From: Stutzerimonas stutzeri
GTDB taxonomy: Bacteria > Pseudomonadota > Gammaproteobacteria > Pseudomonadales > Pseudomonadaceae
Length of the DNA: 64,000 nucleotides
Direction of reading: 5' to 3'
NCBI RefSeq assembly: GCF_002909485.1
Contig: NZ_PPXG01000007.1
Location: 124,001-188,000, forward strand
This document shows positions 40,718 through 50,378 of the stretch, piece after piece; the first letter of the stretch is position 1, and each line of letters opens with the position of its first letter. Below the pieces are notes generated by a model, which had not been told where the DNA came from, made no database searches, and saw only the letters and a list, made by a program, of their open reading frames with translations. The position numbers were made by a program, and so were the translations under genes.

Positions 40718-43333
40718 ATGAGTAATACGACCGATATCTTGGGTGAACACTGGTTCACCAGCCGGGGCTGGGAGCCCTTCCCCTTTCAGCGCGAGGTCTG
40801 GCAAGCCGTAAAGAAAGGCGAGTCGGGCCTGCTACATGCAACCACCGGTTCGGGCAAGACCTACGCCGTCTGGCTGGGCGCGTTGAATCGGTTCGCGCCT
40901 GTCGCCGAGGGCTGGCGCACGGGCGACCAGCAGGCACCTGCCAGGACATCTGACAAACCAGCCCCGCTTACAATCCTCTGGATCACCCCGATGCGCGCCC
41001 TGGCCGCCGATACTGCCCGCGCGCTGCAAGCCCCGCTGGACGATCTTGGCATCAACTGGACCATCGGCCTGCGCACCGGCGACACCAGCGGTGCCGAGCG
41101 CGCGCGTCAGGGCCGGCGTTTACCCAGCGCACTGGTCACCACGCCCGAGAGCCTCACCCTGCTGCTGACGCGCGCCGACGCCCAGCAGGCATTCGCCGGC
41201 CTGCGCATGCTGGTGGTGGACGAGTGGCACGAACTGCTGGGCAACAAGCGCGGTGTGCAGTTGCAACTTGCGCTGGCTCGACTACGGCGGTGGATGCCGG
41301 ATCTGGTTGTCTGGGGGCTGTCGGCCACACTCGGAAATCAGCCACATGCGCTGGAGGTACTGCTGCACCCAGGCACCGGCAAGCTCGTGCAAGGCAGGGT
41401 GGACAAGGACCTGCGCGTCGATACCTTGCTGCCACCGAGCATAGAGCGCTTCCCCTGGGCCGGCCATCTCGGGCTGCGCATGCTGGCGCAGGTAGTGGAA
41501 CAGCTCGATTCGGCCGCCACCACACTGGTATTCACCAACACCCGCTCACAATCCGAAATCTGGTACCAGGCCCTGCTCGACGCCCGTCCGGACTGGGCTG
41601 GTCTCATCGCGTTGCATCACGGATCGTTAGCCCGCGAGGTACGCGATTGGGTTGAACTGGGCCTCAAGCAAGGAGCACTCAAGGCGGTGGTCTGCACCTC
41701 AAGCCTGGATCTCGGGGTAGACTTTCTGCCAGTTGAGCGGGTGCTCCAAATCGGTTCACCAAAGGGCGTAGCTCGACTGATGCAACGTGCCGGTCGCTCC
41801 GGCCATGCACCGGGACGGACCTCCCGAGTCACGCTAGTGCCGACTCACAGCATGGAAGTGGTGGAAGCCGCTGCCGCGCAGATCGCAATTGCAGAACGCC
41901 GCATCGAGGCTCGCGCTGCACCCTATCGCCCCCTCGACGTTCTGGTTCAGCATCTGGTGAGCATGGCGCTGGGTGGCGGTTTCCGGCCAGACGAACTCTT
42001 CGCCGAGGTGCGACAGGCCTGGTCATATCGAGAGCTGACCGACGAGCACTGGCAATGGGCGCTGGCCTTCGTCCGTCACGGCGGGCATTCGCTGACGGCC
42101 TATCCGGACTACCAACGGGTCGAACCGGACGAGACGGGACTTTGGAAAGTCCCCAGCCGCCGCGTGGCCATGCGCCACCGTATGAGCATCGGCACCATCG
42201 TCAGCGACGCCAACCTTACCGTGAAGTTTTGGGCCAGGGGTGGCAGCGGCCGAACGCTGGGCAGCATCGAAGAAGGCTTCATCGCACGCCTGCGACCGGG
42301 CGACAACTTCCTCTTTGGCGGACGCCTACTGGAGTTGGTACGGGTCGAGAACATGACGGCCTACGTCAGCCGTGCTACCGGCAAGAAGGCCGCGGTGCCA
42401 CGCTGGAACGGCGGACGCATGCCGCTTTCCAGCGAACTGGCCGATGCGGTGGTAGAGCAACTGGGCGCCGCCTCCCGAGAACAGTTCACCAGCCCGGAAA
42501 TGCGATTGCTCGAGCCCTTGCTTCGCGTACAGATGGACTGGTCGGCGCTGCCCACCGAAACCACGCTGCTGGCCGAGGTGATGAAGTCACGCGAGGGCTG
42601 GCACCTGTTCCTCTATCCCTTCGCAGGCCGCCACGTCCATCTCGGGCTTGCTAGCCTGCTGGCATGGCGTATGGGCCAACGGCAGCCGCTGACGTTTTCC
42701 ATCGCGGTCAACGATTACGGGTTGGAACTGCTCTCGGCGACCGAGGTGGATTGGCTGCAATGGCTGACGCCGGCCCTTTTCAGCGAAGACAACCTGTTGC
42801 ATGACGTACTTGCCAGCCTCAATGCAGGTGAACTGGCACGACGACGCTTTCGAGAGATCGCGCGCATTGCCGGGCTGGTGTTCTCCGGCTACCCCGGCGC
42901 GCAAAAGAGCGCACGCCAGCTGCAGGCTTCCAGCGGACTGTTCTTCGACGTTTTTCGCCAATACGACCCGGCCAACCTGCTGCTCACCCAGGCCGAGGAA
43001 GAAGTGCTGCGCCAGGAACTGGACGTCGAGCGGCTGCAGCAGACGCTGAGGCGGCTGCAACAACGGACACTGGATATCCACCAGGTCAAACGCACCACGC
43101 CCTTGGCATTTCCGCTGATGGTCGAGCGCTTCCGCGAGAGCATGACGTCGGAAAAACTGGCTGATCGCATCCGCCGAATGGTGGCAGAACTGGACAAGGC
43201 AGCTGGCCCCGGCGGCTACCAGCCGGCAGCGAATGCCAGCATCGCCATCGAACGCGAGACCAGCCTCAAGCGCAAACCGCGCCTGACCAAGGACGGTACG
43301 CCGCGTATCAAGAAGGCAAAACGCACCACATGA
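40718..43333 (+). CDS. Ligase-associated Lhr-Core DEXH-box helicase
   Basis: 871 aa. Superfamily 2 3'-to-5' DNA helicase of the short Lhr type. Walker [13 protein letters not shown] lies near residue 45, the DEVH-like box VVDEWHEL near 168, and motif VI in [13 protein letters not shown] near 355. The winged-helix and Lhr-Core-specific C-terminal parts run to about 820, followed by a short basic tail ([19 protein letters not shown]). The P. putida relative unwinds DNA and RNA:DNA hybrids. The cluster partners are the nuclease and ligase upstream and PdeM downstream. Confidence 0.95.
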   Translation: MSNTTDILGEHWFTSRGWEPFPFQREVWQAVKKGESGLLHATTGSGKTYAVWLGALNRFAPVAEGWRTGDQQAPARTSDKPAPLTILWITPMRALAADTARALQAPLDDLGINWTIGLRTGDTSGAERARQGRRLPSALVTTPESLTLLLTRADAQQAFAGLRMLVVDEWHELLGNKRGVQLQLALARLRRWMPDLVVWGLSATLGNQPHALEVLLHPGTGKLVQGRVDKDLRVDTLLPPSIERFPWAGHLGLRMLAQVVEQLDSAATTLVFTNTRSQSEIWYQALLDARPDWAGLIALHHGSLAREVRDWVELGLKQGALKAVVCTSSLDLGVDFLPVERVLQIGSPKGVARLMQRAGRSGHAPGRTSRVTLVPTHSMEVVEAAAAQIAIAERRIEARAAPYRPLDVLVQHLVSMALGGGFRPDELFAEVRQAWSYRELTDEHWQWALAFVRHGGHSLTAYPDYQRVEPDETGLWKVPSRRVAMRHRMSIGTIVSDANLTVKFWARGGSGRTLGSIEEGFIARLRPGDNFLFGGRLLELVRVENMTAYVSRATGKKAAVPRWNGGRMPLSSELADAVVEQLGAASREQFTSPEMRLLEPLLRVQMDWSALPTETTLLAEVMKSREGWHLFLYPFAGRHVHLGLASLLAWRMGQRQPLTFSIAVNDYGLELLSATEVDWLQWLTPALFSEDNLLHDVLASLNAGELARRRFREIARIAGLVFSGYPGAQKSARQLQASSGLFFDVFRQYDPANLLLTQAEEEVLRQELDVERLQQTLRRLQQRTLDIHQVKRTTPLAFPLMVERFRESMTSEKLADRIRRMVAELDKAAGPGGYQPAANASIAIERETSLKRKPRLTKDGTPRIKKAKRTT

Positions 43334-43361
43334 CGATAGCTCCTTCACCAGCAGACCGCCG

Positions 43362-44051
43362 ATGACCTCCTATCAGCCCATCGAACTGGCCGGCAGCACA
43401 CTCTGGCTGCTGGCAGAAAAAGCCATCTACTGGCCGGAGCAGCATGCACTTCTGGTAGCGGACATTCATTTTGGCAAGGCGGCAGCCTACCGGCGCCTGG
43501 GCCAACCCGTGCCGCACGGCACTACCGACGCCAATCTGCGGCAACTGGACAATCTGCTGGAGCGGTACGCCTGTCATCAGCTGATCTTTCTGGGCGACTT
43601 CCTGCACGCACCGGAGTCCCGTGCGCCAGCCACGCTGGCGCGCTTGGCCGTGTGGCGCACGCAGTACCCGCAATTGGAAATCACACTGATACGCGGCAAC
43701 CACGACCGCCGCGCTGGCGACCCACCGCACGAACTCGACATCAAAGTTGTCAGCGAGCCGTTATTGCTTGGCCCCTACGCGCTGCAGCACGAGCCAAAAC
43801 CGCACCCGACCCATCATGTCCTCGCAGGCCACGTGCACCCGGCCTTTCAACTGCACGGCCGTGGTCGTCAGCGATTGCGCTTGCCGTGCTTCTGCATCGG
43901 CGAGCAACTCAGCCTGCTACCGGCCTTCGGCAGCTTTACCGGCGCAATGACGGTGGCAGCCGAAGACAACTGGCAGATTTACGTAATCGGGGATGGAGAG
44001 GTCTGGCCGCTGGCGCGCCCTGCACCCATCAGGACTGGGAAATGCCCGTGA
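43362..44051 (+). CDS. pdeM: Ligase-associated metallophosphoesterase PdeM
   Basis: 229 aa. Calcineurin-like phosphoesterase with all metal motifs: Asp34 and His36 in VADIHFGKA, Asp78 in FLGDFLHA, Asn112-His113 in RGNHDRR, His156 and His158 in AGHVHPAF. The P. putida homologue is a manganese-dependent single-strand DNA endonuclease. Last gene of the repair cluster; its 3' end overlaps a small convergent gene by 23 bases. Confidence 0.93.
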   Translation: MTSYQPIELAGSTLWLLAEKAIYWPEQHALLVADIHFGKAAAYRRLGQPVPHGTTDANLRQLDNLLERYACHQLIFLGDFLHAPESRAPATLARLAVWRTQYPQLEITLIRGNHDRRAGDPPHELDIKVVSEPLLLGPYALQHEPKPHPTHHVLAGHVHPAFQLHGRGRQRLRLPCFCIGEQLSLLPAFGSFTGAMTVAAEDNWQIYVIGDGEVWPLARPAPIRTGKCP

Positions 44052-44262
44052 TGGTGATCCCATAACGCTCGGCCAGGCGTGTGGCCGGGGTGTCCTCCAG
44101 ATCGGGCTCGTGCTCGTGCTCGATTTCCTGGTCCGGATAAAGCTCTTCTGCTTTGCGAGTTACCAACTCGACTGCCTCATCGATATCAGGCTGGTGTTCT
44201 GAGTCAATTTTCAGCGTCGACGTGTTGCCGTCTTTGTTGTACGCAATAATCCAAGTCGTCAT
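44029..44262 (-). CDS. Small acidic protein of unknown function
   Basis: 77 aa from ATG 44262, with GAGGGG seven bases upstream; a longer in-frame start at 44310 runs through a hairpin. Sequence MTTWIIAYNKDGNTSTLKID is followed by an acidic helix (EAVELVTRKAEELYPDQEIE). No signal or membrane segment. I recognise no family with a known role. Codon use looks normal, and the strong ribosome site supports a real gene. It overlaps the end of pdeM tail to tail. Confidence 0.65.
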   Translation of the reverse strand: MTTWIIAYNKDGNTSTLKIDSEHQPDIDEAVELVTRKAEELYPDQEIEHEHEPDLEDTPATRLAERYGITITGISQS

Positions 44263-44291
44263 GTAAGTGCCCCTCGCCTTAAAGAAACCTG

Positions 44292-44309
44292 TGAGCGTAA
44301 TAACGCTCA
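44292..44309. promoter_or_regulatory. Perfect inverted repeat upstream of the small acidic protein gene
   Basis: TGAGCGT-aata-ACGCTCA, 7-bp arms, 30 bases before the start of the minus-strand gene. On the plus strand it is followed by a T-rich stretch, so it may be an operator for the small gene or a terminator for transcription coming from pdeM. Confidence 0.45.
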
Positions 44310-44657
44310 TTTTGGTTTTTGTAAGTTTTTAGACCCATCCGGCGCCGGCAGTTCGCTCCCTCACATCAAAGTTAGCAGCTTTGCCTGCAAAGCGACGTGC
44401 GTCGACTACACCGCCGTCCGGACATGCGCCGGCCGCAACTGCTGATGTAAAGGAGAGGGAGCTGTGAACCAGGTGCGGATAGATGCATTCAAACCAGCGA
44501 CGGCGCGGTGCTCTGCGCAACGCGCGGTGACGCCACGGCGGGCCGAGATGCCGATGCAAACCCTGCAGAAGCCATAACGCGGAGCATGCTGCATTTAGCC
44601 GTTGGTGCAGGCTACCAGGGCAACCTGGCAGCCATGTCTAGAGGCCTTGCGCGGCGG
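44310..44657. other. Gene-free region
   Basis: About 350 bases without a convincing coding sequence on either strand. It contains one stem-loop, GGCT-A-CCAGG-GCAA-CCTGG-C-AGCC (44610-44633), which lies just downstream of the minus-strand small gene at 44658 and could end its transcript. Confidence 0.5.
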
Positions 44658-44819
44658 TCAGGCTACCGGTGCAGGTGGTGGTTGATCCGGTACGGTGGGT
44701 TCGCCAGGCTCGGTCGGCTGGGTGGGTACGCCGGGCTCTTCCGGATCGCCCGGAACGCCAGCGGCGCGCCAACCATTGTTGTCGGCATAAGGGGAATATC
44801 GGTTCGATTGAGCGTCCAT
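44658..44819 (-). CDS. Small Pro-rich protein, possibly real
   Basis: 53 aa from ATG 44819, which has TGGAGG six bases upstream. An in-frame start at 44921 would give 87 aa. The product is Pro/Glu/Gly-rich, with repeated PGDPEEPG, TQPTEPG and EPTVPDQ units near the C-terminus, and no signal peptide. It follows the DUF2058 gene on the same strand. Support is the ribosome site and the regular repeat composition. A chance reading frame is possible. Confidence 0.45.
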   Translation of the reverse strand: MDAQSNRYSPYADNNGWRAAGVPGDPEEPGVPTQPTEPGEPTVPDQPPPAPVA

Positions 44820-44925
44820 ATCGTCCTCCACTACATCCGCCCGCGGTTGCGGGCGTCTGTAGTAGAGGTCGGGGCAGGCTATTTCTATCCGACCTTCCGT
44901 CGGGCAAAGGGCCTGCCCCATCGAA

Positions 44926-45465
44926 TCACCACATCAGGTCATCAGGTACCTGGTAAGCGGCGTAAGGATCGTCGGCATCAGGCTCTTCGGTGCGAGTGTT
45001 GAGCTGAACCACCCGCTGTGGATCGCGCTCCTGAATTTTCAGCGCAGCATCTCGCGGGATCACTTCGTATCCGCCACCGTGACGAACGATAGCCAGCGAA
45101 CCACTGGCCAGCTTGTCACGCATCAGCTTGTTGACCGACAGGCGCTTGACCTTCTTATCGTCGACGAAGTTGTAGTAATCCTCGGTGGTCAGCTTTGGCA
45201 GACGACTGGTTTCGATCAACTGCTTGACCTGCGCGGTGCGGGCCTTTTGTTCGGCCTTTTCCTGCTGCTGGCGATTGAGTTCCTGGTCGCGGGCGATTTT
45301 CTCGGCTTGGGCTTTTAGCGCGGCCTCGCGCTGCGAGTCATCCTTCTCGACCTGGCCTTTCTTCTCCAGGCGCTGCTGTTTCTGCTTCTGCTTGACGGCC
45401 TGCTTGGCCTGCTTTTCGTTGACCAGCCCGGCTTTGAGCAGCTGATCACGGAGGGAAAGACTCAT
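44926..45465 (-). CDS. DUF2058 nucleoid/nucleoprotein-like basic protein
   Basis: 179 aa. The start MSLSLRDQLLKAGLVNEKQAKQAVKQ and the following long charged helix (about 25-85, rich in Lys, Gln and Glu) are typical of the DUF2058/YaiL family, as is the C-terminal globular part with YYNFVDDKKVKRLSV. The exact role is not established; the name nucleoprotein-associated is used in databases. GGAGGG stands eight bases before the ATG. Confidence 0.88.
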   Translation of the reverse strand: MSLSLRDQLLKAGLVNEKQAKQAVKQKQKQQRLEKKGQVEKDDSQREAALKAQAEKIARDQELNRQQQEKAEQKARTAQVKQLIETSRLPKLTTEDYYNFVDDKKVKRLSVNKLMRDKLASGSLAIVRHGGGYEVIPRDAALKIQERDPQRVVQLNTRTEEPDADDPYAAYQVPDDLMW

Positions 45466-45541
45466 GTTTCGGCTCGTCTCGTCATGAATTCAAATTGGAC
45501 GCAGGTGGACGACGCGTCATCGATCTACCAAGCGGCATTGT

Positions 45542-45567
45542 GGTGGATGTGAAAAGCGACATCCACC
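45542..45567. repeat. GTGGATGT-type palindrome, copy 1
   Basis: GGTGGATGT-GAAAAGCG-ACATCCACC, 9-bp perfect arms. The same unit with one base change recurs at 46460-46485, on the other side of mazG. It lies just downstream of the mazG stop. Confidence 0.8.
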
Positions 45568-45579
45568 CCGCAAACGCCA

Positions 45580-46410
45580 TTAGCCGCAGGACGGCGACCG
45601 CTCGGCTTTCTTGGCCTCGCCCCAGAGCGCGTCGAGCGTCTCGAGATCGCACTCCTCAATGGGCCGCCCCGCTTCGCGCAACGTCTGTTCGATGAAGCGG
45701 AAGCGCCGCTCGAACTTCCCGTTGGCAGCACGCAAAGCATTTTCCGGATCGACCTTGAGGTGGCGTGCCAGGTTGACCACGACGAACAAAAGGTCGCCCA
45801 CCTCCTCTGCTATAGCTTGCGGGTCATTCTCACTCATCGCCTCCAATACCTCACCCAGCTCCTCGCGCACCTTGTCGACTACCGGCAGGGCTTCGGGCCA
45901 ATCGAAGCCGACCTGAGCGGCGCGCTTCTGCAATTTGGCAGCGCGGCTGAGCGCCGGCAATGCACTGGGAACATCGTCGAGCAGCGACAGCTGCTCGGGC
46001 GCGGCAGCCCTCTCTGCACGTTCCTCGGCCTTGATCGCTTCCCAGCGCTGCTTGATAGCTGCCTCGTCGAGACGCGGCAGCTCCGGTGAGCCATACAGGT
46101 CACCGTCGGGAAAGACGTGCGGATGCCGACGGATCAGCTTGCGGGTGATTGCATCAACCACGGTGGCGAACTCGAAGCGACCTTCTTCCCTGGCCAGCTG
46201 GCTGTAGTACACGACCTGGAACAGCAGATCACCCAGCTCACCGGGCAGATGGTCAAAGTCACCATTCTCGATGGCGTCGGCGACCTCGTAGGCCTCTTCC
46301 AGCGTATGCGGCACGATGCTCGCGTAGTCCTGCTGCAGATCCCAGGGGCAGCCATGCTGCGGATCGCGCAGCCGGGCCATCAAATGCAGAAGGTCGGGGA
46401 GTTGGTACAT
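45580..46410 (-). CDS. mazG: Nucleoside triphosphate pyrophosphohydrolase MazG
   Basis: 276 aa with two MazG folds. The first (about 1-115) has the metal-binding LEEAYEVADAI and ELGDLLFQVVYY; the second (about 165-265) has REELGEVLEAM and EEVGDLLFVVVN. It removes abnormal NTPs and in E. coli affects ppGpp levels. Encoded immediately downstream of relA on the same strand, as in other gammaproteobacteria, but separated from it here by about 180 bases of repeats. Confidence 0.95.
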   Translation of the reverse strand: MYQLPDLLHLMARLRDPQHGCPWDLQQDYASIVPHTLEEAYEVADAIENGDFDHLPGELGDLLFQVVYYSQLAREEGRFEFATVVDAITRKLIRRHPHVFPDGDLYGSPELPRLDEAAIKQRWEAIKAEERAERAAAPEQLSLLDDVPSALPALSRAAKLQKRAAQVGFDWPEALPVVDKVREELGEVLEAMSENDPQAIAEEVGDLLFVVVNLARHLKVDPENALRAANGKFERRFRFIEQTLREAGRPIEECDLETLDALWGEAKKAERSPSCG

Positions 46411-46459
46411 AGGATTCCTCAGCGAATCGACGGCTGGTGAGGGGCGCTGATGGCATCAT

Positions 46460-46559
46460 GGTGGATGTAAAAAGCGACATCCACCCTACGGTTCGGTCCG
46501 GGCCAAACGCCCCAAAACCGTATTGCATCGTAGGGTGGATGACGCTTCACCCATCCACC
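46460..46559. repeat. GTGGATGT-type palindromes, copies 2 and 3 (inverted pair)
   Basis: Copy 2: GGTGGATGT-AAAAAGCG-ACATCCACC (46460-46485). Copy 3: GGTGGATG-ACGCTTCACC-CATCCACC (46534-46559). Between them CACCCTACG and CGTAGGGTG form an outer inverted repeat (about 46482-46490 and 46529-46537). The pair fills the relA-mazG gap. Confidence 0.8.
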
Positions 46560-46592
46560 ACGGCGCGGTAGGCGCCGCCGCAGTGCTGCGCC

Positions 46593-48836
46593 TTACGTTG
46601 CTCTTTGGCGCTTGGCTTCGATGATGTTCGGCAGCTGCGAAATGCGGCTAAGCAAGCGACCCAGGGCGCTCAACCCGGGGATCTCGATGGTCAGCGTCAT
46701 TTGCGCGGTGCTGTCTTCCTTGTTCGAACGGGTGTTCATCGAAAGCACGTTGATACGCTCGTTGAGCAGCATCTGCGAGATGTCACGCAGCAAGCCAGCA
46801 CGGTCGTAGGCGCGGATCATAATTTCCACCGGATAGGTCTTCTCCGGCACCGGACCCCAGCTGACCTGGATGATCCGCTCCGGCTCACGCCCGGCCAGTT
46901 GCAGAACCGACGGGCAATCCTGGCGGTGGATGCTGACGCCACGTCCTTGAGTGATGTAACCGACGATCGGATCGCCCGGCAACGGCTGGCAGCAGCCAGC
47001 CATCTGAGTCAGCAGGTTGCCGACGCCTTGGATCTGCACGTCGCCGCGTTTGCCCGGTTTGTAAGGCGCGGAGCGCCGCGGAATCAACTCCAGCTGGTCG
47101 TAGCCACGCTCCGGTTCGACCAGTTGCTGCGCCATGTTGACCAGATGCGCCAAGCGCAGGTCGCCGGCGCCCAGCGCGGCAAACATGTCCTCGGCACCTT
47201 TCAGGTTGGCTTTCTCGGCCAGCTTGTCGAAGTCGACCGGGGGTAGATCCAGACGCCCCAGTTCGCGCTCCAACAGCGTCTTGCCGGCAGCAACGTTCTG
47301 GTCTCGCGCCTGCAGCTTGAACCAGTGAACGATCTTCGCCCGCGAGCGCGACGTAGTGATGTAACCCAGGTTCGGGTTCAACCAGTCGCGGCTCGGCGAA
47401 CCGTGCTTGCTGGTGATGATTTCCACCTGCTCGCCGGTCTGCAGGCTGTAGTTGAGCGGCACGATGCGGCCATTGATCTTGGCGCCACGGCAGTTGTGGC
47501 CGATCTCGGTATGCACGCGATAGGCGAAGTCCAGCGGCGTCGCGCCCTTGGGCAGGTCGATGGCATGGCCGTCCGGAGTGAACACGTAAACCCGATCAGG
47601 CTCGATATCCACTCGCAACTGATCGGCCAAGCCGCCAATGTCACCCAGTTCTTCGTGCCATTCGAGCACCTGACGCAGCCAGGCGATCTTTTCCTCGTAA
47701 TGGTTGGAGCCGGAATTGACATCGGTGCCCTTGTAGCGCCAGTGCGCGCAGACGCCCAGCTCGGCCTCTTCGTGCATGGCATGGGTACGTATCTGCACCT
47801 CCAGCACCTTGCCCTCCGGGCCGATCACCGCAGTGTGTAGCGACCGGTAGCCGTTCTCCTTCGGGTTGGCGATGTAGTCGTCGAACTCCTTCGGAATGTG
47901 CCGCCACAAGGTGTGCACGATCCCCAGTGCGGTGTAGCAGTCGCGGACTTCCGGCACCAGCACGCGAACGGCGCGAACGTCGTAGATCTGGCTGAACTGC
48001 AGGCCTTTCTTCTGCATTTTCCGCCAGATCGAATAGATGTGCTTGGCGCGCCCGTCGATATCGGGCTGGATGCCGGTTGCGGTCAGCTCGTCCTTGAGCT
48101 GCTGCACGACATTCTGGATGTAATGCTCGCGGTCGAGCCGGCGCTCATGCAGCAGCTGCGCGATCTGCTTGTATTGCTCGGGCTCAAGGTAGCGGAAGGA
48201 CAAATCCTCCAACTCCCACTTGATATGGCCGATGCCCAAGCGATGGGCCAGCGGTGCGTAGATATCGAAGACTTCGCGAGCGACGCGCTGACGCTTTTCT
48301 TCATCGGTCAGTTTGACCGCACGAATGGCACAGGTGCGCTCGGCAAGCTTGATCAGCGCAACGCGCACGTCGTCGACCATGGCCACCAGCATCTTGCGCA
48401 GGTTTTCCACCTGCGCCTGGGAGCCGAGCACCAGGGATTCGCGTGGGTTGAGACTGGCGCTGATCGCCGCCATTCGCAGCACGCCTTCGATCAGCTTGGC
48501 CACTACCGAGCCGAAACGCTGATGCACGTCAGGCAGCTGAATCTTGCCTTCACGCACGCCGCGATAGATGACTGCGGCAACCAGGCTGTCCTGATCCAGC
48601 TTGAGGTCGGCGAGAATTTCCGCGATCTCGAGGCCGATCTGGTAGCTGGACGTGCCCTCGCTCCAGAGATTCTGCGCCGCATTGGCCTGCTGCTCCGCCT
48701 CACGGGCGAACTCACAGGCTTCCTTCAGGGCCGCGCGGTCGAGTGCCGGGTCCATCCCCAACACATGATCGAGCCAGCCATCCAGGTTGATACTGCCGTC
48801 CGTATTGATCGGCTGAAGCGCTCTGACCTGTACCAT
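46593..48836 (-). CDS. relA: (p)ppGpp synthetase I RelA
   Basis: 747 aa. Ribosome-associated synthetase of the stringent response. A pseudo-hydrolase HD domain (about 30-190) lacks the HD pair, so only synthesis is expected. The synthetase domain has YDVRAVRVLV and NPKENGYRSLHTAV. TGS (about 410-470, VYVFTPDGHAIDLPKGATPLDF), helical/zinc-finger and C-terminal ACT domains follow. Full length. Confidence 0.97.
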   Translation of the reverse strand: MVQVRALQPINTDGSINLDGWLDHVLGMDPALDRAALKEACEFAREAEQQANAAQNLWSEGTSSYQIGLEIAEILADLKLDQDSLVAAVIYRGVREGKIQLPDVHQRFGSVVAKLIEGVLRMAAISASLNPRESLVLGSQAQVENLRKMLVAMVDDVRVALIKLAERTCAIRAVKLTDEEKRQRVAREVFDIYAPLAHRLGIGHIKWELEDLSFRYLEPEQYKQIAQLLHERRLDREHYIQNVVQQLKDELTATGIQPDIDGRAKHIYSIWRKMQKKGLQFSQIYDVRAVRVLVPEVRDCYTALGIVHTLWRHIPKEFDDYIANPKENGYRSLHTAVIGPEGKVLEVQIRTHAMHEEAELGVCAHWRYKGTDVNSGSNHYEEKIAWLRQVLEWHEELGDIGGLADQLRVDIEPDRVYVFTPDGHAIDLPKGATPLDFAYRVHTEIGHNCRGAKINGRIVPLNYSLQTGEQVEIITSKHGSPSRDWLNPNLGYITTSRSRAKIVHWFKLQARDQNVAAGKTLLERELGRLDLPPVDFDKLAEKANLKGAEDMFAALGAGDLRLAHLVNMAQQLVEPERGYDQLELIPRRSAPYKPGKRGDVQIQGVGNLLTQMAGCCQPLPGDPIVGYITQGRGVSIHRQDCPSVLQLAGREPERIIQVSWGPVPEKTYPVEIMIRAYDRAGLLRDISQMLLNERINVLSMNTRSNKEDSTAQMTLTIEIPGLSALGRLLSRISQLPNIIEAKRQRAT

Positions 48837-48941
48837 CTAACCTTCCCTTCTGCGCAGCAGCTGCGCCATAAACGCCGGCATTCTGTGTGCCGGTCGGTTG
48901 AACCACAGGCAATTCGCCTGTCAAGAATGCAGCATCGAGCG

Positions 48942-50294
48942 CTAACTTCGCTCGAACAACGCCATGGCTTCGACGTGGGCGGTTTGCGGGAACATATCCA
49001 GCACCCCGGCGCGCTTCAGGCGAAATCCCTGGTTGGCCAGCTCGCGCGCATCGCGCGCAAGGGTAGCCGGATTGCATGAAACATAGACCACGCGCTGAGC
49101 CTTCAGCTGCGACATTTGTCGAACGATTTCCAGCGCGCCGTCGCGTGGCGGATCGAGCAGCACCATGGGGAACCCGCTGCGCGCCCAAGGTGCATCGGCA
49201 AGCGGCTTCGACAAGTCGGCCCGATAAAAGTGCGCGTGTTCCAACCCGTTGCGCTGCGCGTTTTCCTGAGCCCGCACCACCATCGCCTCCACGCCTTCGA
49301 CACCGACCACTCGAGCGCCCGTGCGAGCCAGTGGCAAGCTGAAGTTGCCCAGCCCAGAGAACAGGTCGAGCACCATCTCGTCCTTGCCTGCTCCGAGCCA
49401 TTCCAGAGCCTGAGCGACCATCGCATCGTTGACCGGCGCGTTGACCTGTACGAAATCCCCTGGGCGCCAGGCCAACTCCAGATCCCACGCCTCTAGCCGG
49501 TAACCCAACCGCAGCTGGGTATCATCTGCCTGCGGCTCGCCGTCACCCTGCCACCAGAGCTGCACACGATTCACGGCGGCGAAGCTGCGCAGCCGCGCCA
49601 TGTCGCTTTCCGGCAGCGTTGCGGTGTGGCGAATCAGCACGGCCTCGGCTGTGCCGCTGAAGAGTTCGACGTGACCGATTGCCTGGGGCTTGCCCAGATC
49701 GCGCAGTGCCGTCAGCAATGCCGGCAGCAGCGACTGCAAGGGCTGTACCAGAACCGGGCACTGCTCGATTGAGACGATCTCCTGGCTGGCACTGGCGCGA
49801 AACCCGATGTCCAGATGCTTGTTCTTGACGTCCCAGCGCACCGCCAGTCGCGCCCGGCGTCGGTAGCCAAACTCCGGCCCGACCAGCGGCTCGGCCCAGC
49901 TTTCCGGCTGCAGACCGGCCACACGGCTCAGCTGTTCGCTTAGCGTGTGCCGTTTGAGGGCGAGTTGATCTGCAATAGGGGCATGCTGCAGGTTGCAGCC
50001 GCCGCACAGGCGGGCATGCGGGCATGGTTCTACCTGGCGCTGTGCGCTGGCCTGGAGCACCCGTTCGCAACGCGCCTCGACGATCTGGCTGCGCGCAGCC
50101 AGCACGCGCACCTCAACCTCTTCGCCAGGCAGTGCGCCCTCAACGAACCAGGTGCGACCATCGACGAAGGCAATGCCGCGTCCGTCATTGGCCAGCCGCT
50201 CGATGTTCAAGCGCTGCTTCTTGCCGACCGGCACCTGAGGCTTGCGCTCGCCGCCGCTGGGTTGAAAGCGCAAAGCGCCGCTACGTTTGGCCAT
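48942..50294 (-). CDS. rlmD: 23S rRNA (uracil-1939) C5-methyltransferase RlmD
   Basis: 450 aa from ATG 50294; the longer frame adds unrelated residues. TRAM domain (about 20-80, with [24 protein letters not shown] split over it). Iron-sulfur cysteines are [10 protein letters not shown] plus Cys in SIEQCPVL. The methyltransferase domain carries [17 protein letters not shown], and the catalytic Cys is in [13 protein letters not shown]. Order cysM-rlmD-relA-mazG is the same as remembered from P. aeruginosa. Confidence 0.95.
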   Translation of the reverse strand: MAKRSGALRFQPSGGERKPQVPVGKKQRLNIERLANDGRGIAFVDGRTWFVEGALPGEEVEVRVLAARSQIVEARCERVLQASAQRQVEPCPHARLCGGCNLQHAPIADQLALKRHTLSEQLSRVAGLQPESWAEPLVGPEFGYRRRARLAVRWDVKNKHLDIGFRASASQEIVSIEQCPVLVQPLQSLLPALLTALRDLGKPQAIGHVELFSGTAEAVLIRHTATLPESDMARLRSFAAVNRVQLWWQGDGEPQADDTQLRLGYRLEAWDLELAWRPGDFVQVNAPVNDAMVAQALEWLGAGKDEMVLDLFSGLGNFSLPLARTGARVVGVEGVEAMVVRAQENAQRNGLEHAHFYRADLSKPLADAPWARSGFPMVLLDPPRDGALEIVRQMSQLKAQRVVYVSCNPATLARDARELANQGFRLKRAGVLDMFPQTAHVEAMALFERS

Positions 50295-50378
50295 CAGCTG
50301 GAACCTGCGCTGTGCTGTTCGTTGAAAATGTAATGGGCGACGCAATGCGACGCGTGGGAGCGCGCCGCTGATGAGCAG

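Noticed and set aside
40318..40725. Plus-strand frame of 135 codons across the REP spacer
   Set aside because: It consists of translated palindromic repeats (Pro/Ser/Gly-rich), so the frame is a by-product of the repeats.
44508..45002. Plus-strand frame of 164 codons across the gap and DUF2058 gene
   Set aside because: It overlaps a better supported minus-strand gene, has no ribosome site and no recognisable domain.
45542..46559. Repeated palindromes considered as a CRISPR array
   Set aside because: Only three units, spaced unevenly by a whole gene, with no regular spacers and no cas genes nearby.
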